Of a stretch of 64,000 nt of DNA, positions 27,997-36,180 are shown one piece after another. The stretch comes from Roseomonas sp. KE2513 (GTDB taxonomy: Bacteria; Pseudomonadota; Alphaproteobacteria; Acetobacterales; Acetobacteraceae): assembly GCF_016107305.1 (NCBI RefSeq), contig NZ_RCVR01000003.1:62001-126000 (forward strand), given 5' to 3'. Position numbers and translations under genes: made by a program. The notes below the pieces were generated by a model, which worked only from the letters and a program-made list of their open reading frames with translations, made no database searches and was not told where the DNA came from. The number at the start of each line of letters is the position of its first letter. Position 1 is the stretch's first letter.

Positions 27997-28517
27997 GGGG
28001 TGGGTCCTTCCTCTTTACGGGGTTGGGCCCGCCTTTCGGCATGCCCGCAGCCCCGGCTCAGTCGATCGGTTATCCGTCGGGGTGACGGCTTAACGCGCCT
28101 CGCGGCGCTGCGATGCAGCACGCGTCGCGTTATCGGCCTTTCGTGCCTCGATGGCAGTGAATAAAGCGGTTGCGCTTGGCAAAACTGTGGCACGCGCCGC
28201 CATGGCCGATGACGAACACGAGAGTGCGCGAGGGCTGCGCGGGAAACCGCGCGTAAGACCTTCACGCGTTGCGCAGAGATCTTGCGCTTCGCGTTGAGCG
28301 TGTTTGTGACAGAGCATTTGCCGTGCTTATCGGCAGCGCCTTGCATTTCGGCTAACCTATGTTACGCGACCGCGTTGGCATCCGCTTTCCCTTCGGCGGT
28401 GCCCCGCGCAAGTTCGCGTGAGAGACGGTGCGGGTGCCGCTTTCACCGTTCTGGCACGCGCCGCGTGAGGTGCCGCCGCGGCTGGTTCCACGCTGCGGCG
28501 CGTGCGATATCCCGCGT
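27997..28517. other. 520-bp non-coding spacer, lower GC
   Basis: The spacer lies between the divergent glycosyltransferase and membrane-protein genes. It is visibly less GC-rich than its surroundings, with many TTGCGC, GCGCAA and TTATCGG-like words. I find no convincing ORF, RNA gene or repeat-element copy. Promoters for both flanking genes should lie here, but I could not pick boxes with confidence. Confidence 0.5.
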
Positions 28518-30170
28518 ATGGAAGGCGGCCAGCTGACAGGCGATGGCGCGCGCAGGGTGCCCCCTTCGGCCTCGCCCGCGGCGCCCGCCACCGAAGAGTT
28601 CCCGGCACAGGGTCGCGGCGGCGCGGCCCGGCCGGACCTCGACGCACTGCTTGGCAAGGCCGCGCCGGACGGGCTCTCGCTCGCGGTCACGATCTACATG
28701 CTCGTGCCGAGCTTCGTGTTCCTCGGCGGCTGGGCCGTGCCGTGGCTCGGTGCCGCCGCCGTTGTGGCGGGGCTGCTGGCGATCGCGCGCCTGCCGGGCT
28801 GGCGGGGCGGGTGGCCCCTGCCCGCGGGGCGGACGCTGCTGCTGCTCGCGCTCGGCCTTCTCTGGGCGGGGGCGAGCGGGGCGCACCACCTCGTCTACAG
28901 CGCCGCCGACTGGCAGATCCGGGACGCGGTGCTGCACGATCTCTCCACCAGTCCCTGGCCCGTGGTCCACCAGCACGCGGAGAACGGCGAGAGCTGGCTG
29001 CTGCGCGCGCCGCTCGGCTACTACATGCCGGCCGGGCTGCTCGGGCGCCTGGCGGGGCTGCGCGCGGCGGAGGCGGCGCTCTGGGCCTGGACCGGCCTCG
29101 GGCTCGGCCTGCTGCTGATGCTGCTGCGCTCGGTCGCGCAGCGGGTCGCGCCGGGGCGGCGGGGGGCCTTCGCCCTCCTCGCGGGCCTTTTCATCGTCTT
29201 CGGCGGCCTCGACATCCTGCCGAACATGTATCTCGACGGGACCTTCGGCGCCGGGATCTTCGGCAGCTGGGGCCGGGGCGGCGAGTGGTGGCCGCGCTTC
29301 TTCCAGTATTCCGGCCATGTCACCGCGCTGCTCTGGGTGCCGAACCACGCGCTGCCGGCCTGGCTGCCGGCGCTGCTGCTGCTGCGCCACGGGTCGAACC
29401 CGGCCTTCCTGCGCGGCCTCGGGCCGTTGGTCGTGGGCGCGGCCTTCTGGAGCCCGGTCTCGGCCGTGGGCGCCGCGCTGCTCGGCGGCTTCATGGCGCT
29501 GCGCCAGGGCTGGCGCGCGGTGCTCCCGGCCGTCCCCGCCCTGCCGAACCTCGTGGCGCTCGCCCTCGCGGTGCCGGTCTGCCTCTACCTCATCGCGGGG
29601 TCGTCGGCGGTGCCGCACGGCTTCCTGCTCACGGTCCATCCCCCGGCGCGCGCCCTCGGCGTCTGGGCGCTGTTCCTCGTGGTGGAGGTGCTGTGCTGGG
29701 CGGTGCCGGCCGCCTTCCTTCTCCGCAGCCGCCTGCTGGGCTTCTCCACCGCCATCCTCTGCGTGCTGCCGGGCTATGTCTTCGGGCCGGGCAACGAGAT
29801 GACGGCGCGAGGCGGCATGGTGCCGCTGGCGGTGCTCGCGGTGGTGGCCGGCACCGCCCTGCTGGCGCCCGCGCCGGACCGTCGCCGGCAATGGGCACGG
29901 CGGGTGCTACTGGCCTGCGTCGTGCTCGGCACCGCGGGCTCGGCGATGGAGGGCAGCCTTCTCGTCACCCACCGGCCCTGGGCGGCGAGCACCCACTGCT
30001 CCTTCCCCGAGGCCGCGCGGCAATCGGTCTTCGAGGCCTCGACGGACTGGGCCCACTACATCGCGCCCTGGCCGGAACCCAACCTCCAGGCCTGGATGCG
30101 CGAACCGGTCCCTCGCCACGTGCCGGCGCCGGGCGTTTCGCCGCCTTGCTGGCCGGGCGGGGGTCCTTAG
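28518..30170 (+). CDS. Polytopic membrane protein, unknown function
   Basis: 550 residues from the ATG at 28518. A GTG at 28428 would add 30 residues. After about 50 hydrophilic residues, roughly eleven hydrophobic segments follow (for example FVFLGGWAVPWLGAAAVVAG and LALAVPVCLYLIAGSSAV). A loop with DWQIRDAVLHDLSTSPWPV and HQHAENGESWLLRAPLGYY resembles the first periplasmic loop of GT-C-type polyprenyl glycosyltransferases and of other large surface-glycan membrane proteins. Its position beside glf and a glycosyltransferase supports a glycan role, but no family motif proves it. No strong ribosome site is visible. Confidence 0.7.
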   Translation: MEGGQLTGDGARRVPPSASPAAPATEEFPAQGRGGAARPDLDALLGKAAPDGLSLAVTIYMLVPSFVFLGGWAVPWLGAAAVVAGLLAIARLPGWRGGWPLPAGRTLLLLALGLLWAGASGAHHLVYSAADWQIRDAVLHDLSTSPWPVVHQHAENGESWLLRAPLGYYMPAGLLGRLAGLRAAEAALWAWTGLGLGLLLMLLRSVAQRVAPGRRGAFALLAGLFIVFGGLDILPNMYLDGTFGAGIFGSWGRGGEWWPRFFQYSGHVTALLWVPNHALPAWLPALLLLRHGSNPAFLRGLGPLVVGAAFWSPVSAVGAALLGGFMALRQGWRAVLPAVPALPNLVALALAVPVCLYLIAGSSAVPHGFLLTVHPPARALGVWALFLVVEVLCWAVPAAFLLRSRLLGFSTAILCVLPGYVFGPGNEMTARGGMVPLAVLAVVAGTALLAPAPDRRRQWARRVLLACVVLGTAGSAMEGSLLVTHRPWAASTHCSFPEAARQSVFEASTDWAHYIAPWPEPNLQAWMREPVPRHVPAPGVSPPCWPGGGP

Positions 30171-30187
30171 CGGGCGGCCCCCGTGAC

Positions 30188-30382
30188 TCGAGGGAGGGAG
30201 AAGGAATTCTCCCTCCCTGGACCCTCCCTCATCTTTTTCTGTCTGGCTGTCGCGGAGCCTTCCTGTGCGTGTCGTCGCCTTGGGTCCACGACCCAAGGCG
30301 CACCGGCCGCCCAGCATCCCGACTTGAAGAAAAAGATGATGGAGGGGGGTCCGGGGGCGGGAGAATTCCTTCTTCCTCCCGC
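30188..30382. repeat. Intergenic element, copy 7 (double-headed)
   Basis: About 195 bp between convergent genes, with a GAATTC-centred hairpin at both ends and no GGAGAGGGC tail. The left head has arms GGGAGGGAGAA/TTCTCCCTCCC. The right part is in minus orientation. The second hairpin here is CGCCTTGGGTC with GACCCAAGGCG: both arms changed together relative to the usual CGCCTCGGGTC/GACCCGAGGCG, which keeps the pair. Confidence 0.88.
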
Positions 30383-30388
30383 GGATCG

Positions 30389-31150
30389 TCAGCGCCGGTT
30401 GCTCAGCGCCACCCGCGCGATCGAGGCGGTCGGCACAGCCCATCCCCCGGTGACGCCGCCTTCCGCAAGCGACCCGATCCCTGCCACCACCCAGCCGCCG
30501 TTGGGCAGCCGCGCGAGGAGGGGGCCGCCACTGGCGCCGACCGTGCCCGCGCAGGAGTGGTGGAGCATGACGTGCCCCGCGGGGTCGCGGGCGTAGCCGG
30601 CCACGGCGCAGGCGGCGTCGGCCACCATCTCCTGCTCGCGGTCCGCCTGGTAGCCGCCGAAGGCGAGGGCGGTGCCCGGCAGAAGGTAGCCGGCCTCCAG
30701 CGAGAGAGCGAGGGAGGGAGCGGCGATGGGCTGGTCCAGCAGCAGGATGGCCCAATCGGAATCGGGCGGCGCCTTCGGGTCGGGGCGTGGTCCGGGCGCG
30801 ACGGAGAAGTTGGGCCCGATGACGGCTTGGAGGGCCCGCGCCTGTCCGGTGCCGCCCGTAGGGGAGGCGGCGAGGGTGAAGCGCACCGCACCGGCCGGGA
30901 CAGGCTGGGTGGTGCGCGGGTCGATGAGGCAGTGCGCGGCGGTGAGGACGGTGTTGGGGCTGACGAGCGCGCCGGTGCAGCGCCCGCCCGCCGCCGTCTC
31001 CACCAGGCCGAGGGAGCGCCAGGGCGCGGCGGTCACGTCCACGGCCTCCCGCTTCGAGCCGGGTCCGATACCCGGCAGGGGCGCGGCGCAGGCGGAGAGG
31101 GCAGCGGCCAGGAGAAGGGCGGGCGCGAGAGAGGCGGAGGGTCGCGTCAT
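30389..31150 (-). CDS. Trypsin-like serine protease lipoprotein
   Basis: 253 residues from the ATG at 31150. The lipobox is LSAC with Cys21. The chymotrypsin-fold triad is complete: His73 in TAAHC, Asp132 in DSDWAILLL and Ser207 in GASGGPL. There is no PDZ domain, so it is not a DegP/HtrA enzyme. It is a compact peptidase S1 protein probably anchored at the outer membrane or in the periplasm. Target proteins are unknown. It converges on the membrane-protein gene across element copy 7. Confidence 0.87.
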   Translation of the reverse strand: MTRPSASLAPALLLAAALSACAAPLPGIGPGSKREAVDVTAAPWRSLGLVETAAGGRCTGALVSPNTVLTAAHCLIDPRTTQPVPAGAVRFTLAASPTGGTGQARALQAVIGPNFSVAPGPRPDPKAPPDSDWAILLLDQPIAAPSLALSLEAGYLLPGTALAFGGYQADREQEMVADAACAVAGYARDPAGHVMLHHSCAGTVGASGGPLLARLPNGGWVVAGIGSLAEGGVTGGWAVPTASIARVALSNRR

Positions 31151-31251
31151 GGGCAGGCTGGGTTCCGGTGCCGCCGCCGCGCCCCGCCATGGGGCCCGGA
31201 GCGGGCGGGCTGCCCCAGGAGATGTTGCCGCCGTCCCTTCTTGGCAACGGA

Positions 31252-32157
31252 TCAGCGGCGGTAGAGGTAATCCACGGGCAGGCCGAGACGGAGGCAGGCG
31301 CGGGCCCCGGGGCCGTTCCGCAGCACCAGCCGGTCCGCGAGACGCCCCATGGCGCGGAGGAGTGGCCTCTCCCAAGGGCGGAGGCCTTCGGCGAGCAGGG
31401 AGAGGCGGCGGCGGTCGGGTTGGGGGAGAAGGTCCACGGCGGCGCGAACCAGCAGGCCCTGCATCGGCCGCAGCGGCGCCGGCAGGACCGGGGCGCGGCG
31501 CATGATCCGCAGGAACTCCACGAGGATGGGGGAGGGCTCGAGGCGCGGCCTCGTGGCGTCGAACAACTCGTCCAGAGCGGCGCGCGAGGTCGGCACGCCC
31601 TCCGCACCGTAGAGATCCGCCGCCGGGGCCCCTTCGGCCAGCAGTTGGTCGAACTCCTCGCCGGAGAGCGGGCGGACGTAGCGGCTATAGGCCTCGCCGA
31701 AGCCGAAGGCGGCGGTGGCCTGCACCCAGCGCAGCAGTTCCGGGTCGTTGGCGTGGTAGGGATCGCCCGAGGGCGTGTGGCCCCGCACCGCCTCATGGGC
31801 GCGGACGATGCGGGCGATCATCCGCTCCGCTACGCCCCGCGGGCCGTAGACGGTGACCATGGCGGCAAGCCCGGTGCGCTGGAGGCGGCCGAGCGGGTCC
31901 TCGCGAAAGCCCGTGTGCTCCCAGACGCCGGTTCGGACGCGCGGTTCGGCCAGCTCAAGGATGACCGCCGCGACGCCACCGACGAAGAGCGCGACCGGGT
32001 TCTTGAAGACCCGCCAGGCGACGGAATCCGCCGCCGCCAGCGCCGGCTCGCCGGGCGGGGCGGCGAAATCGATCGGCGGGGCGCCGGGCGGGTGGAGGAG
32101 GGCGGCGGCGGTCGCCTCGATCCAGTGCTGCAAGGGGCGGGGGAGGGTCAGGAGCAT
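31252..32157 (-). CDS. Oxygenase MpaB family protein (DUF2236)
   Basis: 301 residues. WRVFKNPVALFVGGVAAVI, then GVWEHTGFREDPLGRLQRT, and the loop HEAVRGHTPSGDPYHANDP match the MpaB/latex-clearing-protein superfamily, in which histidines of the last loop bind heme. Characterised members cleave isoprenoid or polyisoprene double bonds, but most bacterial members have unknown substrates. The start at 32157 follows AGGCGG. Element copy 8 lies upstream, between this gene and the GFA gene. Confidence 0.82.
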   Translation of the reverse strand: MLLTLPRPLQHWIEATAAALLHPPGAPPIDFAAPPGEPALAAADSVAWRVFKNPVALFVGGVAAVILELAEPRVRTGVWEHTGFREDPLGRLQRTGLAAMVTVYGPRGVAERMIARIVRAHEAVRGHTPSGDPYHANDPELLRWVQATAAFGFGEAYSRYVRPLSGEEFDQLLAEGAPAADLYGAEGVPTSRAALDELFDATRPRLEPSPILVEFLRIMRRAPVLPAPLRPMQGLLVRAAVDLLPQPDRRRLSLLAEGLRPWERPLLRAMGRLADRLVLRNGPGARACLRLGLPVDYLYRR

Positions 32158-32221
32158 GGGTTGGCCGCCTGGATATGGGGCGACCGGGGTATTGGCGCAG
32201 GCTTCCGGATGCGCTGGTGGC

Positions 32222-32433
32222 CTTGGAGAGGGCCCTGCCCTCTCCAAACCTCACCCGCCAAGGGCCTGAGGCCCCTGGACCCCCGCCTGGCTGTCGCGGA
32301 ACCTTCCTGATCGTTCTGTCGCCTCGGGTCCACGACCCGAGGCGCACCGGCCGCAAAGCCTCCCAAACTCGAAGAAGAAGATGATGGTGAGGGGTCCGGG
32401 GAGAGGAAGAATTCCTTCTTCCTCTCCCCGGAG
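32222..32433 (-). repeat. Intergenic four-hairpin element, copy 8
   Basis: About 212 bp in minus orientation between tandem minus-strand genes. The GAATTC head follows the stop codon of the GFA gene. The head stem is an enlarged, still perfectly paired version (GGGGAGAGGAAGAA with TTCTTCCTCTCCCC). Confidence 0.9.
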
Positions 32434-32450
32434 TCACCAGCGACGCCCGA

Positions 32451-32861
32451 TCAGGAAGGCTGCCCCTCGCAGCGCGGCAGCCCCGGGTCGATCAGCCCCC
32501 AGGCGGGCGCGGAGCCGGTCCAGATGGTGCTCTCCGGCCGGGCCAGTTCCGGATCGTCCAGCGCCCCCGCTCGCACGAGGAGGAGGTCCGGCGCGTTCGG
32601 CGCCTCGGCGAAGAGGGGTGTGCCGCAGCGGGGGCAGAAGCGGCGGCGAACGGGCGTGCCGCTGTCGGCCGCGCTGGTGAACTCGGCCGTCTCGCCGGTG
32701 AGGGTGAGGTCGGTGCGGCGAAAGATGGCGCCGACGGAGGCGTTGCCGGAGGAGAGGTACTGGCAGGTACGGCACCAGCAGGCGCGGGCGGCGAGGGGCG
32801 GCGCGGCGAGGCTAAAGCGCACGGCGCCGCAGAGGCAGCGGCCCGTGAGGGCGCCGCTCAT
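32451..32861 (-). CDS. GFA family protein (CENP-V/glutathione-dependent formaldehyde-activating fold)
   Basis: 136 residues with zinc-binding cysteine motifs CLCGAV (Cys9, Cys11), CWCRTC and FCPRCG in the usual order. This is the small Mss4-like fold of the GFA family. The founding member condenses formaldehyde with glutathione, but the role of most homologues is unproven. The ATG overlaps the stop of the upstream alpha/beta hydrolase gene by four bases, so the two are coupled. Confidence 0.87.
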   Translation of the reverse strand: MSGALTGRCLCGAVRFSLAAPPLAARACWCRTCQYLSSGNASVGAIFRRTDLTLTGETAEFTSAADSGTPVRRRFCPRCGTPLFAEAPNAPDLLLVRAGALDDPELARPESTIWTGSAPAWGLIDPGLPRCEGQPS

Positions 32862-33655
32862 TCCGCCAGGAAGTCGCGCACCAGCGCCGCCGTTTCGTCG
32901 GGGTCGGAGGCGGCGACGTGGTAGGAGTCGTTCTCCAGCACCACGAGGCGGGAGTCCGGGATGCGGCTCTGCCAGGCCCGCACCTCGTCGGCCGAGCCAA
33001 GACCGCTGCCGGTGGTGGTGACCACGAGGGCCGGCGCCTGGATGCGCCCGACCTCCGCCGTCACGTCCACGTTTGGGACCATTTGCAGGAAGCCCTCCAG
33101 CGTGGAGGCGGCGGTGCCGGACATCAGGTCCTCCCACCACCCGAGCTGGGCGGGGCTCATGCGCGTGCCCATGCGGCCGGCGTTCGAGCCGCGCACCCAG
33201 GGGCGCACGCCCTCGGCCGCGATCTGGGCGCGCCAGGCAGGGGTGCGGGTGATCATGTTGGTCAGCGAGGCCGGCCCACCGAGCACGGCCAGCCGCCCCA
33301 CCACTTCCGGGTGCCGCGCGGCGGTGGCCAGCGCGATGGTGCCGCCGATCTTCCCACCGACGAGATGCGCGCGCTCGATGCCGAGGTGGCGGATCAGCGC
33401 GACCACGTCCTCCACCAGGCTGTCGAAGCGCCAGGGATGATCGGCGGGCAGGGCGGGGGAGCGGCCGTAGCCGCGGTTGTCGAGCCGCACCACACGGTGC
33501 CGGCGGGCGAGATAGGGCACAAAGGCGCGGAAGGCCTCCCCGCTCTCGGCGAGGCCGTGGAGGAGAATGACAGTGGGCGCCGGTGTCCAGGGATCGGTGA
33601 AGTCGTCCACCGTGTAGTGGAGGGTGACGCCGGGGGCGCTCTCGAATTCGGGCAT
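32858..33655 (-). CDS. Alpha/beta hydrolase-fold protein without the catalytic serine
   Basis: 265 residues. The fold is clear (VILLHGLAESGEAF, LDNRGYGRSP, and SYHVAASDP with the usual His). At the nucleophile elbow, however, the sequence is GGKIGG with Lys102 where Ser, Cys or Asp is expected. No clear acid residue is found after the sixth strand either (TTTGSGLGSADEV). It is therefore either non-catalytic or uses different chemistry. It sits ten bases downstream of an SDR gene that also lacks canonical catalytic residues, and it is coupled to the GFA gene. Confidence 0.85.
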   Translation of the reverse strand: MPEFESAPGVTLHYTVDDFTDPWTPAPTVILLHGLAESGEAFRAFVPYLARRHRVVRLDNRGYGRSPALPADHPWRFDSLVEDVVALIRHLGIERAHLVGGKIGGTIALATAARHPEVVGRLAVLGGPASLTNMITRTPAWRAQIAAEGVRPWVRGSNAGRMGTRMSPAQLGWWEDLMSGTAASTLEGFLQMVPNVDVTAEVGRIQAPALVVTTTGSGLGSADEVRAWQSRIPDSRLVVLENDSYHVAASDPDETAALVRDFLAE

Positions 33656-33665
33656 GCTGGAGTCC

Positions 33666-34454
33666 TCAGATGCAGCGCGTGCCGCCGCCATCCACGTCGA
33701 TCATCGTTCCCGTGATGTAGCCCGCGCGGTCCGAGCAGAGGAAGGCGACCAGCCCCGCCACCTCCTCCGGCGTGCCGAGGCGGCCGAGGGCGGTGCTCTC
33801 CACCGCCGCGCGGTTCTCCGCCTCCGCGCTGCGGCCGGTATCGGCGGCGCCCTGGGTCGTCAGCGCGTCCCAGCGGGGGGTCTGGATGGGCCCGGGGTTC
33901 ACGCCCGTCACCAGCACGTTGTCCGGTGCGCATTCCTGCGCCAGCGCGTGCGTGAAGGCGAGCAGCGAGGCGTTGACCGAGCTGCCGACGATGTAGTTCG
34001 CCCGCGGCTGGTGCCCGGAACGGCCGATAATGTTGATCACCCGCCCCCAGCGCCGTTCGCGCATCGCCGGCGTGAGCGCCCGCGCGCAGCGGGCATAGCC
34101 CATGAGCTTGAGGTTGATCGACTTCGCCCAGGTGGCGTCCGCCGTGTCGCCGATGCGCCCCATCGGCGTCGCGCCCGCGTTGTTCACGAGGATATCGACG
34201 CCGCCGAGGGCGTTCCTGGCGGCCTCCATCGCCGTCTCCGCGCCTTCCGCGGCCGAGAGGTCGGCGGGGAGGGGGATGACGGTTCCCCCCGTCTCCGCCG
34301 AAAGCTCGCGCGCCGCCGCCTCCAGCCGCACCGCGTCGCGCGCCACGATGGCGACGGCCACGCCCTCCGCCGCCAGTTCCCGCGCGATGGCCCGGCCGAT
34401 GCCGAGGGAACCGCCGGTCACGACGGCACGGCGGCCGCGCAGGGCGAGATCCAT
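33666..34454 (-). CDS. Short-chain dehydrogenase-like protein with atypical active site
   Basis: 262 residues from the ATG at 34454, preceded by GGAAGAGGAAG. The cofactor motif GGSLGIG (residues 14-20), NNAG (91-94) and NPGPIQTP are intact, so NAD(P) binding is likely. The catalytic Tyr154 is present, but the Lys of YxxxK is Ser158 (YIVGS), and the usual catalytic Ser position reads NIIG. Such changes occur in some divergent SDR groups. Activity as an ordinary ketoreductase is doubtful. It forms an operon with the alpha/beta hydrolase-like and GFA genes. Confidence 0.85.
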   Translation of the reverse strand: MDLALRGRRAVVTGGSLGIGRAIARELAAEGVAVAIVARDAVRLEAAARELSAETGGTVIPLPADLSAAEGAETAMEAARNALGGVDILVNNAGATPMGRIGDTADATWAKSINLKLMGYARCARALTPAMRERRWGRVINIIGRSGHQPRANYIVGSSVNASLLAFTHALAQECAPDNVLVTGVNPGPIQTPRWDALTTQGAADTGRSAEAENRAAVESTALGRLGTPEEVAGLVAFLCSDRAGYITGTMIDVDGGGTRCI

Positions 34455-34538
34455 GGGCGCTTCCTCTTCCTTACGGGGCGGGAGGCTTCCCGGCGGGGGC
34501 GCGGGTGTCAATCAGGGGGCTGTCGGCGCGGGCGGCTC

Positions 34539-34783
34539 CCGGAGAGGGCGCTGCCCTCTCCAGACCTCACCCGCCAAGGGCCTGAGGCCCTTGGATCCCC
34601 ATCTGGCTGTCGCGGATACGATGACCAAAGGCCGGGTCCTCCCAGGCGCCTTTCCTGCGCGTGCAGTCGCCTCGGGTCCACGACCCGAGGCGCACCGGCC
34701 GCGAAGCCACTCAAATTCGAAGAAAAAGATGATGGTGAGGGGTCCGGGGAGAGGAAGAATTCCTTCTTCCTCTTCCTGGGGCC
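34539..34783 (-). repeat. Intergenic four-hairpin element, copy 9
   Basis: About 245 bp in minus orientation. The head follows the hemE stop codon and the tail faces the SDR gene start. It carries an insert of about 35 bases between the second and third hairpins, ending in ATCCGCGACAGCC. Related inserts occur in copies 12, 13 and 14. The third hairpin is the A-T form. Confidence 0.9.
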
Positions 34784-34796
34784 ACCAGCGCCGGCC

Positions 34797-35846
34797 CTAT
34801 CCCCGATGCACCCGTTCCACCAGCGCCGCCACATGCTCGATCGGCGTATCCGGCGTGATCCCGTGCCCGAGGTTGAACACGAAGGGCCGCCCGCGCATCG
34901 CGTCGAGGATATGGGCCGTGGCCTCCTGCAGCGCCTCCCCGCCGGCGACGAGGGTGCGGGAGTCGAGGTTGCCCTGGAGGGTGACGCCCTCCGGCAGCGG
35001 GCCGGTGAGGTCCACCGTCTCGTCCAGCCCGACCGCGTTGACGCCCGCGCGGGCGGCGTAGGCGGGGATGCCGGGGCCGGCAAGGCGGGGGAAGCCGATC
35101 AGCGGGAAATCGGGCCCCAGCCGGGCGCGAAGGCGTGCGGTGAGGACGATGGTGGGGTCCAGCACCCAGCGCTCGAAGCCATCGGGCGGGAGGAGGCCGG
35201 CCCAGGAGTCGAAGAGCATCAGCGCCTCCGCCCCGGCCTCGGCCTGGGCGACGAGGTAGTGCTCGGCCGCCTCGACGAGGATCTCGAAGAGTGATTCGAG
35301 GAAGGCGGGGTCGTCCTCCGCCATCCCGCGCGCGACGGGGAAGCCGTGGCCGCCGCGGCCGTCGATCATGTAGCAGGCGACCGTCCAGGGCGCGCCCGCG
35401 AAGCCGATCAGGGCGGTGCCCGTGTGGTCCCGCTCCAGCCCCGCGCGGATGCGGGAGACCGTCTCCATGATCGGGGCCGCGCGGCGGGCGGCGTCCTGCG
35501 GGCGAAGGGCGGCGAGTCCGGCGGCGTCGCGCACGGGCTCCAGGATGGGCCCCACCCCGTCATCGCCGCCCTGGCCGTAGCGCAGGCCCTGCCCCATGGC
35601 CCAGGGCAGCATCGGCAGGTCCGTGAAGAGGATCGCCGCGTCCATCGGGAAACGGCGCAGCGGCTGGAAGGTGACCTCGGCCGAGAGCTCCGGGTTGAGG
35701 CAGAGCTCGAGGAAGCCGCCCGCCTTCTCCTTCGTCGCGCGGTACTCGGGCAGGTAGCGCCCGGCCTGGCGCATCAGCCAGATCGGCGGCGGCCAGACGG
35801 CCTCGCCGCTCAGTGCTCTCAGGAAGGGCTTATCCGACGGGTCCAT
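34797..35846 (-). CDS. hemE: Uroporphyrinogen decarboxylase
   Basis: 349 residues. HemE decarboxylates the four acetate side chains of uroporphyrinogen III to give coproporphyrinogen III. The signatures PPIWLMRQAGRYLPEYR near the N-terminus and GFAGAPWTVACYMIDG in the middle are intact, as are DSWAGLL and the C-terminal FNLGHGI. Length is normal. In Caulobacter and relatives hemE flanks the chromosomal origin, which supports assigning oriC to the region just upstream. Its stop is followed by element copy 9. Confidence 0.97.
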   Translation of the reverse strand: MDPSDKPFLRALSGEAVWPPPIWLMRQAGRYLPEYRATKEKAGGFLELCLNPELSAEVTFQPLRRFPMDAAILFTDLPMLPWAMGQGLRYGQGGDDGVGPILEPVRDAAGLAALRPQDAARRAAPIMETVSRIRAGLERDHTGTALIGFAGAPWTVACYMIDGRGGHGFPVARGMAEDDPAFLESLFEILVEAAEHYLVAQAEAGAEALMLFDSWAGLLPPDGFERWVLDPTIVLTARLRARLGPDFPLIGFPRLAGPGIPAYAARAGVNAVGLDETVDLTGPLPEGVTLQGNLDSRTLVAGGEALQEATAHILDAMRGRPFVFNLGHGITPDTPIEHVAALVERVHRG

Positions 35847-36180
35847 GGCCCCTCTTTCTCTCTAATTAGGATTCTTAGAAAGGATGAGGTGAGGGGTTGA
35901 TGCCTGTGAGTCCTGTGGACGCAGCGGGCAGCGCATTTCATCCCGAGGGTTTTCCACAGGCTGGAAGGCGCGGCGACTCGGCAATCGGAGGCGAGTCGGT
36001 GACTCGCTCCGCATGACTCCGCCCCTTATGGCGCGATTCCATCCCGGGTGGCGTGAGTCGTGACTCACCGCCCCCGTGACTCATGGCGCGCTCCGGGAGG
36101 CGGGAATTCATCCCCAGGACTCACCCTCGTGAGTCGCGTCCTCCCCAGCAGGGCCGGGCTTGGGCTAGGTTGCCGCCGAC
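35847..36180. other. oriC: Probable chromosomal origin of replication (oriC)
   Basis: This 334-bp spacer separates divergent hemE and ppsR. The Caulobacter origin lies between hemE and the ppsR homologue RP001. An AT-rich stretch (35851-35885, containing CTAATTAG) could be the unwinding element. TTTTCCACA at 35950-35958 differs from the DnaA-box consensus by one base, and TGTGGA at 35914 is a partial box. There are 12 GANTC sites (starting at 35870, 35908, 35975, 35993, 36001, 36015, 36035, 36055, 36062, 36078, 36118 and 36131), ten of them within 161 bp. Several form inverted pairs such as GTGAGTC-GT-GACTCAC (36053-36068). GANTC is the CcrM methylation site of alphaproteobacteria. Confidence 0.78.

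Noticed and set aside
28502-31264. 920-codon plus-strand frame overlapping the membrane-protein gene and running antisense to the protease gene
   Set aside because: Composition is Arg/Gly/Ala-rich without domains, and it crosses two well-supported genes and an intergenic element.
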